NCBI RefSeq assembly: GCF_029227915.1
Contig: NC_079884.1
Location: 14,320,001-14,384,000 of the forward strand
Length of the DNA: 64,000 nucleotides
Source of the DNA: Hydractinia symbiolongicarpus
Taxonomy: Eukaryota; Cnidaria; Hydrozoa; Anthoathecata; Hydractiniidae
Direction: 5' to 3'
The notes under the pieces were generated by a model. The model searched no databases, was not told where the DNA came from, and was given only the letters and a program-made list of their open reading frames with translations. The translations under genes were made by a program, and so were the position numbers. Every line of letters begins with the position of its first letter. Positions within the stretch are counted from its first letter, which is position 1. Shown here one piece after another: positions 19,729-33,334 of the stretch.

Positions 19729-22428
19729 CATTCACGTGTTACCAAGATTTACTTAAGTAAAATTTTGCATTTGTCTTTTCCATATTGAGAAAATTGAGAA
19801 AGCTTTTCGGAGCGATTTACAATCTGTTTCAGTGAAATCCGTTTTTTCACATTTACAACATCTTACTTGTAGATATAGCCTATTACTCCATGTAACTGTA
19901 CAAATGTAATTTCAATTTTCATTTATTTTATTTTTTTTTCTGAGAAAAACATGAGATAATATGAGAAAGAAAGTGTCACGAAAAAATTGGATTGTTTGCT
20001 TTCAATTCTTTTAGCTATGAACATATGATAACGCCAATGGCTTTCGTCTGAAGGTACAATAAACGAAATTCCTTAAAGCAATCTACATATGTACCTGTTA
20101 ATGACTTCACAAGTTATTGGTGAAATGCTTAAGCAGCAAAGAGGAAATACTTTTTCCATTTCATTTTCGTATTTACAGACTTTTTTTATATGCACTGGAG
20201 CTTAACAAAATCAGTTGACATCATGCATTATCCAATCAAATTAATTGAAGATAATGACTTTTTCCTTGTCTACTATTTTAGGGCTTTTCTGTTACCAAAT
20301 GAAAGCCCATTGTGGTAAGATACTGATTAAGACGCTTCCCAACTAACATATGTGGCCGCATTTTTCCAGATTTTGAAAGCCTGGATGTTGTTTTGCCGTA
20401 ATTCTTAGTGTTAGCGAAGAAATAATAACTATGCTAATATTTTTTTTCCAAACTACAATGTTGTTAATTTTTTTCCCGTGCGTATTATATCCTGTAAGAT
20501 TTTACAAGGGATGGAAAATTTATGCCCCTGCGTGCGTGCAAAGTCCTAAAACTGCTAAACATAATATGGTTAAACAACTTTTTTACCGTACTTATATTGC
20601 TAGTTTGTACATCTGCCGCGAAAATTTATGACGAAAGGGTTTTTGGTTTATAACAATCATCCGGAGTGTATTGATTTAGCTGTTCTATCAGTATGTTTAT
20701 CTTCGCATCAAATTTTCAACCACGCTGTATACAATCATATCTGTCAGTGACGTGTCGTCAGCCATTATATCGCTTAAATTGGGTTGGTAAACTTTTGCGC
20801 AATAACGACCATGAACTTCGTTATATAATAGACTTAAGAAAAGATAAAGATTGTTCGTTGTTGTTTATATCGACATATAATTTTTTAGAGAAATAAATGT
20901 TTAAAAAATAAAAGTGTGCAAAAATTAAGATTTTAAGTTCTAGACAATTGCACAAAATGTGGATTCAAAGATTGCGAATAAAGACATTTTTACTTAAATT
21001 GCGGAATTACAGATTGCAAATTACTAAATCGAAATAACTATTGATCTTTCCTATATTGAATTTGCAGGAATTTGCGAATGTCTTAAAATATGGTAAGCTG
21101 TGAAAAAAAAAGAAGGTTGTTAGTGTTCTTTATGCTTAGTCGAACTCGCAAACATAAATTTAGCATTCTTTCACCTTAAGTGAATCCTGCGAACTATTTA
21201 GAATTTGCAGCACCACAATACAAAGATAGAACACTCCTCCTTGAAAGTTACCATTAAACAGTGAAAAAAAAAAACAGATTGTGCGTTTAGCACAGGGGAT
21301 GGAAGCTTAATTAACTTAATTAAAGCATTTCGAAAGAAGGACTTGCTGTAGTGTACCTCTGGGGCGTAATGTTTTTCGCAAGCAATCATTGCCCTTCAAC
21401 TTTAATTCAAATAAATGTTACTGATTGGTGAAGACAAGAAAAAAACAAATTGTCTTTAAAGGAAAGAAATTTTAAAAAACTACATCGCCTTGTAACAGGG
21501 CTCATTTGTACGCGAAGTGTTCTTTGAAAAAATTAACTTTCTCGCAACTGTGATAAAGTATAACCACTGCGGTAACACCGTCGTTTAAATAGTTGTACAG
21601 CTATCATATTGCAAAAAGAAAAATTCTCGTGTAAGTTCTAAGATTAATCGTGAAGAGTGAAGATTTGGATATCAACTAGTCATAGAAAAGTATCTTTAAA
21701 CTCATGGCTGGAAAAAAGGTCTTACGTTGTACTTTGAACATCCAAGATGATTTTAAACGTAAAAGTTAATTCTCTCGGGCGAGTTATAGCGCGTCAAACT
21801 GTTTTCCGTATAACCCGCAATCCACCCACGCTTCTGACCAGCACTTTTCTGTTTTTGTCGACGTGTCGGAAAACTGCTTAAGGCCGGGCTACCGGAGCAC
21901 ATGTCATAAAATTTTAAGACATTGATGGGTTTGACTCGGATGGACTTTCGAAAAAGAAAAGAATTTCTACCGATATAAAAGTAAACATGGTATGATTAGT
22001 AATATATTACCAAATTTCGATAAGACAATATCATGCTATACCAAAAATTCTCTGAAAACCATATCACCCAAAGGTCCTGGTATACCATATCTACGAGCAA
22101 GATGAGAGAGATTTATCTGGAATAATGTAGCAATATTATAGACGTTTTCGGCACATGCATAATTGTTTGTGAAATGAAGGTTCGCAAATATGGATTTTGC
22201 AAAATTATTGTTTGCGATTTTGATTATTTCCCTAAACTCTGCGCATTTAAATTTGTGACTTTGAGCTTAATCGCATACATTAATGTCGCAAACATTTTAT
22301 GATGCATTTTTTTATACCGGCATTAAATAATGTCCGTAACGTAAGCTTTCAAATTCCAAAGTCATTTTTAGTGGAATTTGATAGTTTTCCTGAATTGAAT
22401 TCCTTTTGCATATCCTTTATACACACAC
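19092..22428. other. Non-coding stretch between relic and copy C
   Basis: Single-copy within the window. Short open frames (19096, 20431, 20693, 21198 minus) show no domain. It contains the CT microsatellite at 19698. Confidence 0.5.
19698..19725. repeat. (CT)14 microsatellite
   Basis: Uninterrupted CT dinucleotides. Confidence 0.95.
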
Positions 22429-22555
22429 CTTATCATTAGCACCCATATTATTTTCGTCATCTAACAAAGCCGCTTTTTCATATTTCACGTTTGATGGATC
22501 AGGTGAATGTCCTTTTCGTTTTGCGTCAGATGAATCAATATCGGGTGAGGTGTAC
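22429..22555 (-). CDS. Possible internal exon, minus strand, unrecognised
   Basis: On the minus strand, acceptor CCCGTTTAG precedes 127 nt that read YTSPDIDSSDAKRKGHSPD, KYEKAALLDDEN and GANDK, followed by donor GTGTGTG. The composition is hydrophilic and protein-like, as in an intrinsically disordered linker. Phase 2 in, phase 0 out. No family recognised. It may belong with the coiled-coil fragment at 22737-22913, though that ends in a stop upstream of it. Confidence 0.4.
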
Positions 22556-22736
22556 CTAAACGGGTTTTTTTAGATGAGTTGCAAATGTTAACAAAGTTCC
22601 GTACATGTGAGCGCATCGCTAAAAGCAATAAAAGAAGGAGTAGGCAATGAAAATTAATTATTCTTTTTATTTATAAAAATAAGGAATAAACGAGCTAATA
22701 GAAGCTTGGATTAGTTCTTCTGCTCTCTTTATAAGA

Positions 22737-22913
22737 TCAGGTTTTAAGTTGCCTTTTTAACTTGATTTCTTCGATTGTTGCGGCCTGTTCCTTATATTTC
22801 TTCCTGTGTGCATGCGTGCGCATGTCCATTGTTTTAGACGCAAAATCAAAACAGCTATGTCACGCTGCAACTCATCTATAAATTTTTGTTCAGCCTTCTT
22901 AATTTTTGAAAGG
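22737..22913 (-). pseudogene. Coiled-coil C-terminus with frameshift, minus strand
   Basis: Reads KIKKAEQKFIDELQRDIAVL in one frame, then shifts near 22835 to MDMRTHAHRKKYKEQAA and IEEIKLKRQLKT followed by TGA at 22737-22739. The two halves look like one charged coiled coil broken by an indel. It resembles the C-terminal helices of Myb/SANT-like or transposon-derived proteins, but no family is certain. Confidence 0.4.
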
Positions 22914-25500
22914 TTATTTATAAAACGTTATAGAGACTGGCCCTTTAGATAAAAAAAAACGCATAAGTTTCTGTCTTTTACAGTACACTACATCCCTGTT
23001 AATCAAACACAGTTTAAATCGGAAGTTTTTTAAAGTCTGAGTAAAACCTTGTTCCCCTTGAATTTTCGTACCCATTTCACACCAAAATGGTCATTCCATT
23101 AATCCGGCCTGTTTTCTTCGGTCCCCTCAGCCACAAAACACAACTTAAGTCGGACTTTTTTGAGTTTACTACGCCAAAAGTTCGAAAATTCCGAAAATTT
23201 TTCGACGATCGTTAATGAAAATTCAAAATTAAGGCGATAAAATTTTTGCTGACTTTTGTGTAATCATTTTGAATCATTGACTGAAAGAAACCTTGTATAC
23301 GAATATTGTGTTCTATTTTTTTTAATATTCCCGATAAGCCAGACTAAATAAGCAGATATATGTGAGAATACTATATATATCTGCAGGACTTATTTTTTCG
23401 AATCCGTTATTAGGCAAATTTTGTGATAGCAGAAAATACTCCCGCAATATTACATTCAGCATTAATTAATCCAGTTAAAGTAAACGAAATAGTACAGTCT
23501 TGCTAGCATTTTTCGAAAAATACTTTTGCACGAAAGTTAAAAAATGGTTGCGGATCACATTTCATAACAATTCATAACATTGTCATATAGCTAACTATAA
23601 CCCGTGACAAAATAATTGTGAAATCGGCCGTTTTAAATATTTCCTGGAATGACCGAACAGCATTATTTGCCTGTACTATGCAACGGGTATCCTAGAAAGG
23701 TCTCACTTTTGCAGATGCCTGCATGATGGGCAATCCACTTCACAGTCCTAAATATCAGGGATGGAAATGTGCAAATGTTAGCAGAAATTAGAAACGAGTT
23801 TGAATTTTCCATTTGGAATACATACAATCCTAGAGAAATTTTTCAAAGCCAATAATGCAAAAAATCAATTACTTCACAAAAAGACAAAAAATAAGTATCG
23901 CAAGAAAATCCCGCTATAACTATCACTAAAGAAAATATTTACACACTTTCTTGTTTATACTGCCGTAACAATTTTTTTTTATGATCATTTTTATTTTTAA
24001 ATTTTCTTAGATTATCAAATGGTAACTACAAGGGACACTTCATAGTCCCGAAAGCATTAACTGGCGTCTATTTTAAAATAGTTGGTCAAATTTCGTCTAA
24101 GCGGGCAGGCAGTCTTCGCGATAGTATAATAACGCGGACCGGATAGCGTTTCTGGCTATGAAATTCTAAACACTTATGAGTCCGAATAATTTACCCTATG
24201 TTATATTCAGCTATTTTTTTTGTAGCTATAACTGGTTAACGCCAGGGTAAAATCGATTTTTATTTGAACAAAACAGGCGAGAGAGTCATTAAGACAAGTT
24301 GTCTGATTGAGTGCTCTGCTGTTAGTATGATAGACACTATACCTTTACTGTGTGTTCCATGCTAATGCGTGGCTTGGTTTATATGTACTTAGCGCTTAGC
24401 CTTGCGTTGCTTCGGATTACTTTTGTTACTTTTCGAGAAATTTATCCTAAATATCAAAAAAGGGGAGGATTGTATTTGAAGCACAGCAGCCTTTGTCTTT
24501 GCCTCAAAATTGCGTATGCTTGAAAAGGAGTACCACTGTAAGCGTTTAGTTTAGTAATAAGTATTAAGAGCTGCACAGGGCGTGAAAAATGGTTTTTAAG
24601 TATTATTCTTTTTTCCCGGCTAGTTTCCATTATGGGTACTGCTATTTTAATTCGGTTAGCCACGGACACACATACCAAGCGAGGTTTTTAAAAGATAATT
24701 CTAATCGACATGGATACGCTGACTGTGCGCTCCGATTCTCTGAAAATGAGTTAGATTGAACAGAACATTTTCAAATGTATAATTTATATATACTCATATA
24801 TGTATATTTCCAATTAAAGAACCTGTAAAGCTATCCAGACGTTTTTTACCACGGATATTCAGTAGTGTATTAAGAAATACACTTCTTTTGGCTTTGTTGA
24901 AGGAAATATAAGTAAAAAGTGATTCAATTTCTTAGGAAGGGGAAAAACTACCGTATATTAATATGACCCTGTTAAGACACAACTATCAGTGCCAAAGTAG
25001 GAGTTACATTTAGTTTTATTACGCAGCAAGCGCTACTTATAACCTCGAGATACACTCTACCGCTGTGTTGTTAAATACGCTTACACACAAATATTGAGCT
25101 GCAAAGACCTTACTTATATTTTATCAATGAATGTGATCAGGAAAATCATTTTCTAAAATCGTTAAGGCTTGCAGAAATCACTCCTGGAAAAAGATCCCGT
25201 TTATAAATCGCAATGCTTCTCTACAATCATGGTCAGAAAATTATTGAGATTAATGCTGAAACTGAATTTGCTCCAGTGCGGATTATCTGATCGTTCTGAC
25301 TTTTGTGACACATTGACATTGTTTCGCTCTGCTGGAGTTTGCAGAGGGCCACTTTTTGGCTCTCATTGCCCAATTTTAGTGCGATGGTCAGAGCGACAAT
25401 TATAAAGTGCAACTAATTGTTCTAAAAGTGCAAATTCAGAGAAATACCGAATGTCCTTTTAAAAAAGTTGGATAGATTCTATTGACATGAAACTGCTATG
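22914..25500. other. Non-coding stretch upstream of MADF-like exon of copy C
   Basis: No supported gene. Related sequences near 22985-23045 and 23105-23170 (AAATCGGAAGTTTTTTAAAG versus TAAGTCGGACTTTTTTGAG) suggest a decayed repeat. The open frames at 24454 (minus) and 25169 have no domain. Confidence 0.45.
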
Positions 25501-25533
25501 TTAACACAAGCCAAGCACAAGAAATAGTTTCAC

Positions 25534-25785
25534 ATGTGTTGCGAAACGAGCTGTCTTGTGAAAGATGTTTATATAGTGGGGAAAACAAATAGTTGCGATC
25601 TAAGGGAAGATGAGTATTTGGCAGAGGCTGTTCGAAATTTTACATGTCTTTACCATCAAAATTGCAAAGATTATCGAGAAAAATATGGAGTGGCAAATGC
25701 TTGGAGAAAAGTTGAACAGAAATTGGGATATGACACTCGTTTGCAGCGCAGAACCCCTGGCGCTAAGTATCATATCCGCCAGTAA
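25534..25785 (+). CDS. MADF-like domain exon upstream of copy C
   Basis: ATG at 25534, 83 codons. After a Cys-rich start it encodes YLAEAVRNFTCLYHQNCKDY and EKYGVANAWRKVEQKLG, the leucine/tryptophan pattern of MADF domains, which bind DNA in Adf-1-type regulators and in some PIF/Harbinger partner proteins. It stops at YHIRQ. No clear splice donor was found, so it may be a short gene, a first exon or a remnant. This is the intact counterpart of 4565-4903 and it sits upstream of the PARP gene in both copies. Confidence 0.5.
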   Translation: MCCETSCLVKDVYIVGKTNSCDLREDEYLAEAVRNFTCLYHQNCKDYREKYGVANAWRKVEQKLGYDTRLQRRTPGAKYHIRQ

Positions 25786-26098
25786 TGATTTACAGCCTTT
25801 TATTATTATACCCACGCACTTAACGGATTCAGGATATTAGGTTATTTAGTTAGATCCGATACTCTAAACTTGCTGACAACAGTATGGGTAACTTTCTTGG
25901 TTTCCTGGACTTTTGCGGACGGACGGATAAATTGTTCCACAATGCATACACTGCGGCTACCGCGTTTTCGACGTTCCTCTAAGGACCTACAAAAGTTTTT
26001 GCAGGCTTTTTGCAGGGGAGCTTTCGAAAGGAGATGCTGTTTTGCGATTTTGAGAAACTGCTAAAAAACTGCCATGTTCCAAAAATTTATGAAATTTA

Positions 26099-27560
26099 GG
26101 ATTGTAGGTGCTCATCTTATAAGGGCTACTTATCTGTTTTAAGACAAATATCTATATTTCTGTCATTTGAGAAACGAATTATTTTAGCGAATTCGTTTAT
26201 ACCGTCTGAAGTATTGATATTAATCTGGTCCCTTACTACTGGTCATCTCTCACGAAAACGGAATGAGTGCGTAGCAGAGTTCTTGAGTTGGGTTTTGATC
26301 CTGCGCAGGTCCGATTTATTTTCAAGACTATACATCGTTATTATTGTGAAATATTACTGAGGGAGGCATTTAAGAGTAAAGATAATTTAAGTCGGTGCTA
26401 TATCTAATTTATCTGTATAAGTCTGACGTTATCGTTTGCGAATGGTGAAAAACACATTGTGAGGTACATAATTAGATCTACAAGATTTGATCTATTGCGT
26501 GCTTCTCATATTGCCGCTCAGTAATGGATGTTTTTCTGTCGCAGTAAAAATTGACAGCGGTGTACCACGTTTAGGCTATATAAACTACATTTACTTATTT
26601 TTCGATAATTTAAGTCGACTTTAATTAGCTTTAGTAGGCTAACCACCATTCCTCCCAGAAATTGTTATGTCAATATAGTTAATGAATCATTTTCGACAGG
26701 CAAATGGTCCAGTGTGAATGTTATTTTATTTTATTTGAATACCTTATACAACTTTGCATATTTTATATTTAAGTAAAGTTATCAAATATTCATCAGATTA
26801 TAAAGCCTAATCATGTTTTTAATATTAATACGATATTCATAGCAATGGAAAGGCGGCCATAAATTATATAATGGCCAATTCAACTTGTCAATATAAGTCA
26901 CATGACTGTACATATCGAAATAAGACTTTTAAAATATGAAAATGTTGTTAGTTCTTATTCGAAAGAATGGAAAGTTGTATTAATTGTCGTTATTAGGAAA
27001 TTTAATATATTTATGTAAGTATTTATTTCTCTGTTATTAAACAGCATTACAGTCTCTTTCTTCTTTGTCATCCTTTGTACCAGAGAGGCGCGCATTTCGA
27101 CTATGTTAACAGTGTGATCTAGTGAAGAAGTGTTGTGAATTCTTATAAAAACTGTTCTAGGTCTCCCTAAACTGTTCCCTCTACCCAAGTTAGTATATTT
27201 CGACTGTAACTAGACGTATAAATTTCGGTCATAGTGTAAACACACATTGCAGGGTCATTTTTCAAAACGTAAAACTGGTCTTCATTCTAAAACAATATTT
27301 TGCTTGTATCGCAAAATTTAATTTATCTTTTGAGTTCACGAAATAGAATCATCTGCATATAGGTTGTAGCCGCAGGAGCTTCATTTTTAAACATAAAAAT
27401 TATGGCTTTAAACAGAAGAAGTTTAGTAAAAAAAACAAAGGCGCTTTAAAAGGTCAATCTGTGAATGTTGTTTCTTACCAGTTTAGAAACTTCAATGTTA
27501 AACATTATATTTTGTCAATACTCTTTAAAAGTGTTTAAAAAAGTGGTGTATTACAACAAG
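26099..27560. other. Region between MADF-like exon and CCCH exon of copy C
   Basis: Collinear with 4904-6363. No exon could be defined with confidence. Confidence 0.5.
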
Positions 27561-29014
27561 AATTTTGTGGATGCTTGCATCTGTGTCAAGACTTTGTTGT
27601 TGGTTCATATTCAGGTCAATGCAGGTTATCTGGATCAAGCAAGATATCAACTGCCAACTTACGTAATCTGAACTCTAATCATAACCAAAAAGTATTCCAA
27701 ATTTTTAACATGCTTACTGCAAGAGCTTATTATCACAAAATAGCAACTGCAAAGAACACTTCTCCAGTGAACGAATCTAATACCAAAAAGGTGTCACCAG
27801 CTCAATGTACAAAGAAGGAAGAAAATGGTCCATTGTTAATTTGCTTTCACTACATGAAAAGAAATTGTCGAAATAAAAATTGTCCTCGGTTACATATGTG
27901 TAAAGAATTTCTGGTGGATGGAAGGAAGTGTAATCTAAAGGATTGCAAGTTTGGATTTTCCCACAGTCCTTTAGATGCACACAACAAAAAGATAATGTTA
28001 AAAAATGGAATTCAAGATAAAAAATCATCAGAGTTACTTAAACACCTTCGTAGTTCATTTCCACGTGTGTGCAGCTACTACAGAGAAAAATCTGGTTGCT
28101 CTAAACCTCAATGTCGTAGAATGCATATATGTCTTAAATTTTGCATTGGCGAATGCACCAACTTGAATTGCGCTTTTTCGCATAATTTGAAAGACAAACA
28201 CAACTTAGCAGTTCTTAGGTGCTTTTCGCTGCACAAGATATGGCATAAGAATAAGTCTACCGAAAAAGTATTTATTCTATCAAATATTTTGTTTTCAAAG
28301 ATGAGTCATACATATCCCAAAAAACAAACTTTGAGATATGCATCTACTGGAGATATTGTAGAACGGAATCCAATATACCACTCCACCTTAAGTTTATCTG
28401 AGAATAATGTGGTTAAAGAATCCCAAAGTGATTTACAGGAGGACAAAGGCAGTGTTGAATCGGAAGAGGAAGAAAGCATTGAATCGGAAGATGAGGTACC
28501 AAGAGAGAAGGATGTATTTGATTGCATTCTTAAAAATAAATCAGATGGTATTTGTTTAATATCTGATGTATCCACCCTCCTTAACCTGGATAATGAAGAA
28601 TCTACGCTGTCATGGTTACAAGACCACGAACACACATTTCGAATTGTCACAACTCCAAGCAATGAGAGACATGTTTATTTGTTTCTCGCAGAAGTGCGAC
28701 CGTGTTATAAATATTGGCAGATGAATGTCGGGTGTACAAAGCCTGATTGTAAAATGTTTCATATATGTCAAGCATTTCTATCAGGGAAGTCGCATAATAT
28801 GCGCACTTGTAAATTGAACCATAACCTGAAAGATCCACGAGAAAAGAAGCTCATGCAACAGTTGGAATGGTCTGTGAATGAGGATCAATTATTACTATTA
28901 CTTAAAATGCGATATCCATACGTTTGTTCATATTATACAAAGGAGAATTGTGAATATGGTGAAGATTTGTGTCCCAATCTACATGTTTGTATCGATTTTA
29001 TGGAAGGTAATTGA
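27561..29014 (+). CDS. Copy C truncated CCCH finger exon (open part)
   Basis: If translated alone it would end after VCIDFMEGN with about seven fingers and the HTH-like segment. It differs from copy B at only a handful of residues (for example Leu/Ser in DKKSSE, Ser/Pro in SSFPRV). Confidence 0.7.
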
Positions 29015-29256
29015 AAGAAGCAAGGTCTCTGCCGTTTTAAACATGACAGTGCTTTTTCTGGCAAACAAGCAATAAGGTTGATGAAAGAATATCAAATAGA
29101 TGACGACAATTTTCGAACTTGTGTTATCATACCAGACTCAAGTGAAGTAGAAATAAAAACCGATGCTACGTCACTTGGTAAGTTCCACCTGCAGTTTAAG
29201 AACTTTATAATGTGTTTAGTGGACATAGTGTAATGCCAATATCGTTTTTTGTATAG

Positions 29257-29476
29257 ATGTGTTTGATTGGCTAAAACAAGAAGGGATATGCCGAAACTTT
29301 TTAGTCGATAAATGTTCCTCAGAAATGAATTGTCATTTGGTTCACCCACCCACAAAATCACCATATCTTTGGCAGTATAAAAAAGCATGCAACAATGAAG
29401 TCTGGAACAACTTTTCAAACGAAATTAATTCGAGCATTGAGAAGAAATACTGTGACCCATCTGCTTCCCAGTTTGT
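29257..29476 (+). CDS. Copy C exon: last finger and WWE1, beyond the stop
   Basis: Intact frame with all four zinc ligands. Ala to Pro change in HPPTK relative to B. The preceding intron has an extra T and a TAA. Confidence 0.7.
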
Positions 29477-29753
29477 GTATGAAAATGTTATTTTTAATTT
29501 TTTAAACAAACAAAAAATTATTGCCCTAATAGTTGTAATTTTGATTAAAATTACGTTGAATTTTAATCGCCTAAACTATTTATTTTTTCTATGAGAGCTT
29601 CCAATTGCAAAAATATACACTGCATTTAATTTAAAAAAACAATACGTAACCAAGAATGCTCGCTAAATTTATAACTCGAAAATGCTCTCCCTAATATCTT
29701 TTCGCGAATGTACATTTCTGTTAGTGCTCTATAACCTTTTCTAACCAATTTAG

Positions 29754-29946
29754 AAACGGAAATCTCCACATAATGTTCTCCTCTGGCATATCTCCTTGTG
29801 GCACATATGACGGATATAACGTCACTGTACGTCGATTGTCCACCATGTCAGCTGTACAGACAGCCGCGGAGGAAGCTTTTATATCAACTGAGTGGAAATG
29901 GTATTGGCAAATGAATGTAGAAAAGTGGGAAGAATACAAGCACAAT
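29754..29946 (+). CDS. Copy C exon: WWE linker and WWE2 start
   Basis: Same 193 nt and splice sites as 8557-8749; one Arg to Gly change at the start. Confidence 0.7.
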
Positions 29947-30864
29947 GTAAGCAAGTTAACGTGTTTTTCTTTTTCCTTACATACTGGAGTTAGAGCTCTC
30001 TTGAAAGATGTTGTTCATTGTCGCCAACCCCGACCCATTGCCTCCAAACTACCTTTTATCAGAACATTGAGACGAATAATAAACAGAACACGAGCGCTGT
30101 GGAAGCTGTTGCATTGTCGCGACAAGTCTAACAATCACACATAATACACTTTTCATTAGAACGCGATTAGAAGAAACGCAAGTGTGAGATATTTCTTAAA
30201 ACTAAAATATCAAATAAAAAATATATAAATCATTGTATTAATAATGCCTATATACTGAAGCGGGTCGACCTTGACACGCATGAAATATTATAGCTTAAAA
30301 CAACAATTGCGATATATTTTTCCAATTACTTTCCATTTTTGTAATACTTATGTGCTCTTAAATGTTAAGATAAAAATATTATCACATATTCCATCCTTGT
30401 ACATCTTAAACAAACTTATTTTACATAAAGAACAGCGTTCTTAGCCAGTTAGCATTGGATTTGATGAAGTGCTGTTAACTTTTTCCAATATTATTGTTTT
30501 TTTGTGTTGTATCCAACAAGCTGATGATTGGTAAGAGGAAGCTCAGGTTACTTCTGATGGATACTTACATTGCTAAAAATGCATGCAGCTTGTTTGGCTG
30601 CAACAAATTTTGACAAAATTCTTCCCCTAGGGTGAATAGAATCTAGTCATAGCTGTTCTACTTTTTAAGGCGACACAAGGGAGGCCCCCGTTCAGAAGAA
30701 TGTCATTATAGAATTATACGTTATTTTTATCGAGTGAATTGCTGCCGTCAATCACAACTGAATAAAACAAAATCACTTTGTTATGGCATTTTTTAGGGAA
30801 ATTAAACATTAGTCTGTCATAAAAACTTTTAACGTTTTAGTGCATTTACTCATTCAATCTTTAG

Positions 30865-31046
30865 GATAAATGTAATCCTTTCGAGAAAGCCTACATTAAA
30901 GGAGATCAGCATTGTAATTTTTCCACCAATCAGTTCAAGTACAAACTTTATTTTCAAGAAATGACACAAGAAAACCAGGACGAAAGATACCGAACTAAAC
31001 GAAATGTGCGAAGACGACCTGTATTTAAAGAAGCAGAGTTAATAAG
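30865..31046 (+). CDS. Copy C exon: WWE2 C-terminal half
   Basis: 182 nt, phase 0 to 2, frame intact, one Lys to Arg change (DERYRTKR). Confidence 0.7.
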
Positions 31047-31265
31047 GTAGGCAGTGGTAGTTAATCTCGTGAACGTGTTGAATTCTGTCTCAGAATCGTC
31101 AAAAGCAGAATTACGACCCGAAAGAACCAGGGTCCCTTGCCCCAAGGAAATAGTTAGTCTTTGTTTTACCTTTCTTATGAAATATCCCTTTACAAATTAT
31201 AACACGTTTGCACAGTTTGTTTTAACAGAAATTTGCACATTGTTCGGTTAAGCTTATATTTAATT

Positions 31266-31456
31266 GCAAAAGGAGGCAACGTAGCTGCTTTGCCTTAAAA
31301 ACAGAATGCCCAATTCATTACGCCTCGGACTGGTTTACTGTTTTAAGTGTAGTCGTTACAACACCACTTATTATGGCAAAACAAAAAGCCATCTTAAAGT
31401 CCGTATGTCTAAGCACCTAGGAATTACAGCGCTTACAGGTGAACAGGTGGTTCCAC
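31266..31456 (+). mobile_element. Penelope-like GIY-YIG relic in intron of copy C
   Basis: Duplicate of 10330-10520: YYGKTKSHLKVRMSKHLGI then LTGEQ. Confidence 0.75.
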
Positions 31457-32337
31457 AATATTTTGGTGCTGGTGCTGCAGATTTGCTATTTCCTTTTCCT
31501 CCTGCCATTTTTAATAATATCTCTTTTCTGTTTGTGATAATTATCGATTTTTCATAAATATCGACAGACACCTGTTTCAAAAAATTCTTGTTATCTATGC
31601 GTTATGGATAAAGCATAGATAGCAATATGTCATATGATCCATTTATCTCTTACTTTCTCTTTCGATGCATTTGTGCTATATAATTTAAAATCATTGAATG
31701 ATTCAATGTCTTGTTGTTGCTTTTACTAAACACTTTGTTACTAAACACTCACCTTTTACCTTTTAGTTTATTATACATGTTTCAATTCCTCATCTCTTTT
31801 CCCTTAGCGTATTTATCCGTCGCTAGCTAACAACTATCTTTCGCTCACGGACAGACAAAACCACATTTTACTTTACCGACCATTTATACTGTTAATTTAG
31901 AATATGTCTATATAATATGGTAAAGTTTTTAAGTTTCGTACAGGGACGTAGCCGCAATGTTCTTTGTAAAAGTTTATTTCAGATAACATTTCATGTAATA
32001 CGTAGGTACTAAACGCTTTAAAAAAAATTTGAATTTTCAAATAGATAAAAAGGTGCAACTTACGGCTTTTAACAGTAAGATAAATACCATAACGTTTTCA
32101 TCCCTAGCGCAGTGTTAATTCTCTACTTAAGTCTGTGATCATTTTCAGCAATTTAGGATGTTAACCGACAGTAACCTAAGCGGGTTAAAGCTGGTATGAA
32201 CCAATTATCATCCGCTGCATATGTAAAAGTAATAGGAGCCAGTACAGTTTTGTACACTTTCGTAGGTGTATTTTGGAAATCTTTCATGTAATGCTGTGTA
32301 GCATGCTCGTACTCAACTAAATAAACTTTTTATTCAG

Positions 32338-32535
32338 GAAGAAGTTAGCTCTTTCTGCATTATACCGCACACCTTCGCATTGGCCCGTAACCTTCAAACC
32401 TGGACAAAGAATTCCACTACAGGATGCTGCCATTAGCAAAAAACTGAAGGACTCGTTTGGATTAACAATGTCATCTTTTCAAGTCATCACTATAGAAGAA
32501 ATTTGCCATAGTGCACACTTTGCACAATTTCAAAT
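32338..32535 (+). CDS. Copy C exon: start of PARP catalytic domain
   Basis: Sequence and boundaries as in copy B; frame intact. Confidence 0.75.
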
Positions 32536-32614
32536 GTATGAGAGTGTTAAAGTATTTGAACTCTTTACCTTTTCTTTATCTCAACTCTCAAGACTGTCTA
32601 TCTTTAATGTTTAG

Positions 32615-32870
32615 AAAAAAAGATGAGTTTTCGAAAAGGTTAACCAATGTTAATGAGATGACTTTATATCATGGAACTAGTCACACCGTTATTGATCAAA
32701 TCTGTGTTCAAAACTTTGACTGGAGAGTATGTGGAAAGAATGCTACTCACTTTGGTCAGGGAAGTTATTTTTCTAATAACGCAAGTTACAGTCATAAATA
32801 TTCAACATCAGATGCATCAGGAATCTTTTATATGTTTGTTGCTGAAGTTCTGGTTGGACAGTATGCTAAG
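32615..32870 (+). CDS. Copy C exon: PARP active-site core
   Basis: His and Tyr positions intact. Reads DQICVQNFDWRVCGKN, as in copy A where copy B has DQICAHNFDW, a possible sign of gene conversion. Confidence 0.75.
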
Positions 32871-33334
32871 GTAAATCGCACGAACATACCTCCGACGTCA
32901 TTGACTTATGCAGTATCAAAATATATTTATACTTACATACATATATGTCCTTGGTCCGATATTTTTGTTTTCCTTTATCCTATCCTAAAGTTTCAGGAAG
33001 TAGCCTGACACTAATGCCATAATATCATAATTTGGAAATTATATGCAATATTAAACTCTGTATCAACTGTGTATGTGTATTTATCACTAACAAAAATATG
33101 TTAGAAAATTATTTTTGACGCTGCGCCTTTTTAAGAGCGTAATTTCTGAAACTGGAGATCGTTAAGGACAACAAGGCAAAACAAGATTCGAAACATATAA
33201 ACTAATATGGTTGTTTAAAACAAAACGAGTCTGCTAGATTTAAAATTATTGCAGTTGGAACAGCTGAAGCCCTTTTAACAGGTTTAGGTTAGCAGTAGAA
33301 TGTAATTAAAAAGGATGTAAAAAATATCTGAAAC

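Larger units (their letters stand above)
25501..33330. repeat. Segmental duplication, copy C block (matches 4531-12420)
   Basis: About 7.8 kb collinear with copy B over exons and introns, with only scattered substitutions and few indels, so the duplication is recent or homogenised by gene conversion. Confidence 0.9.
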
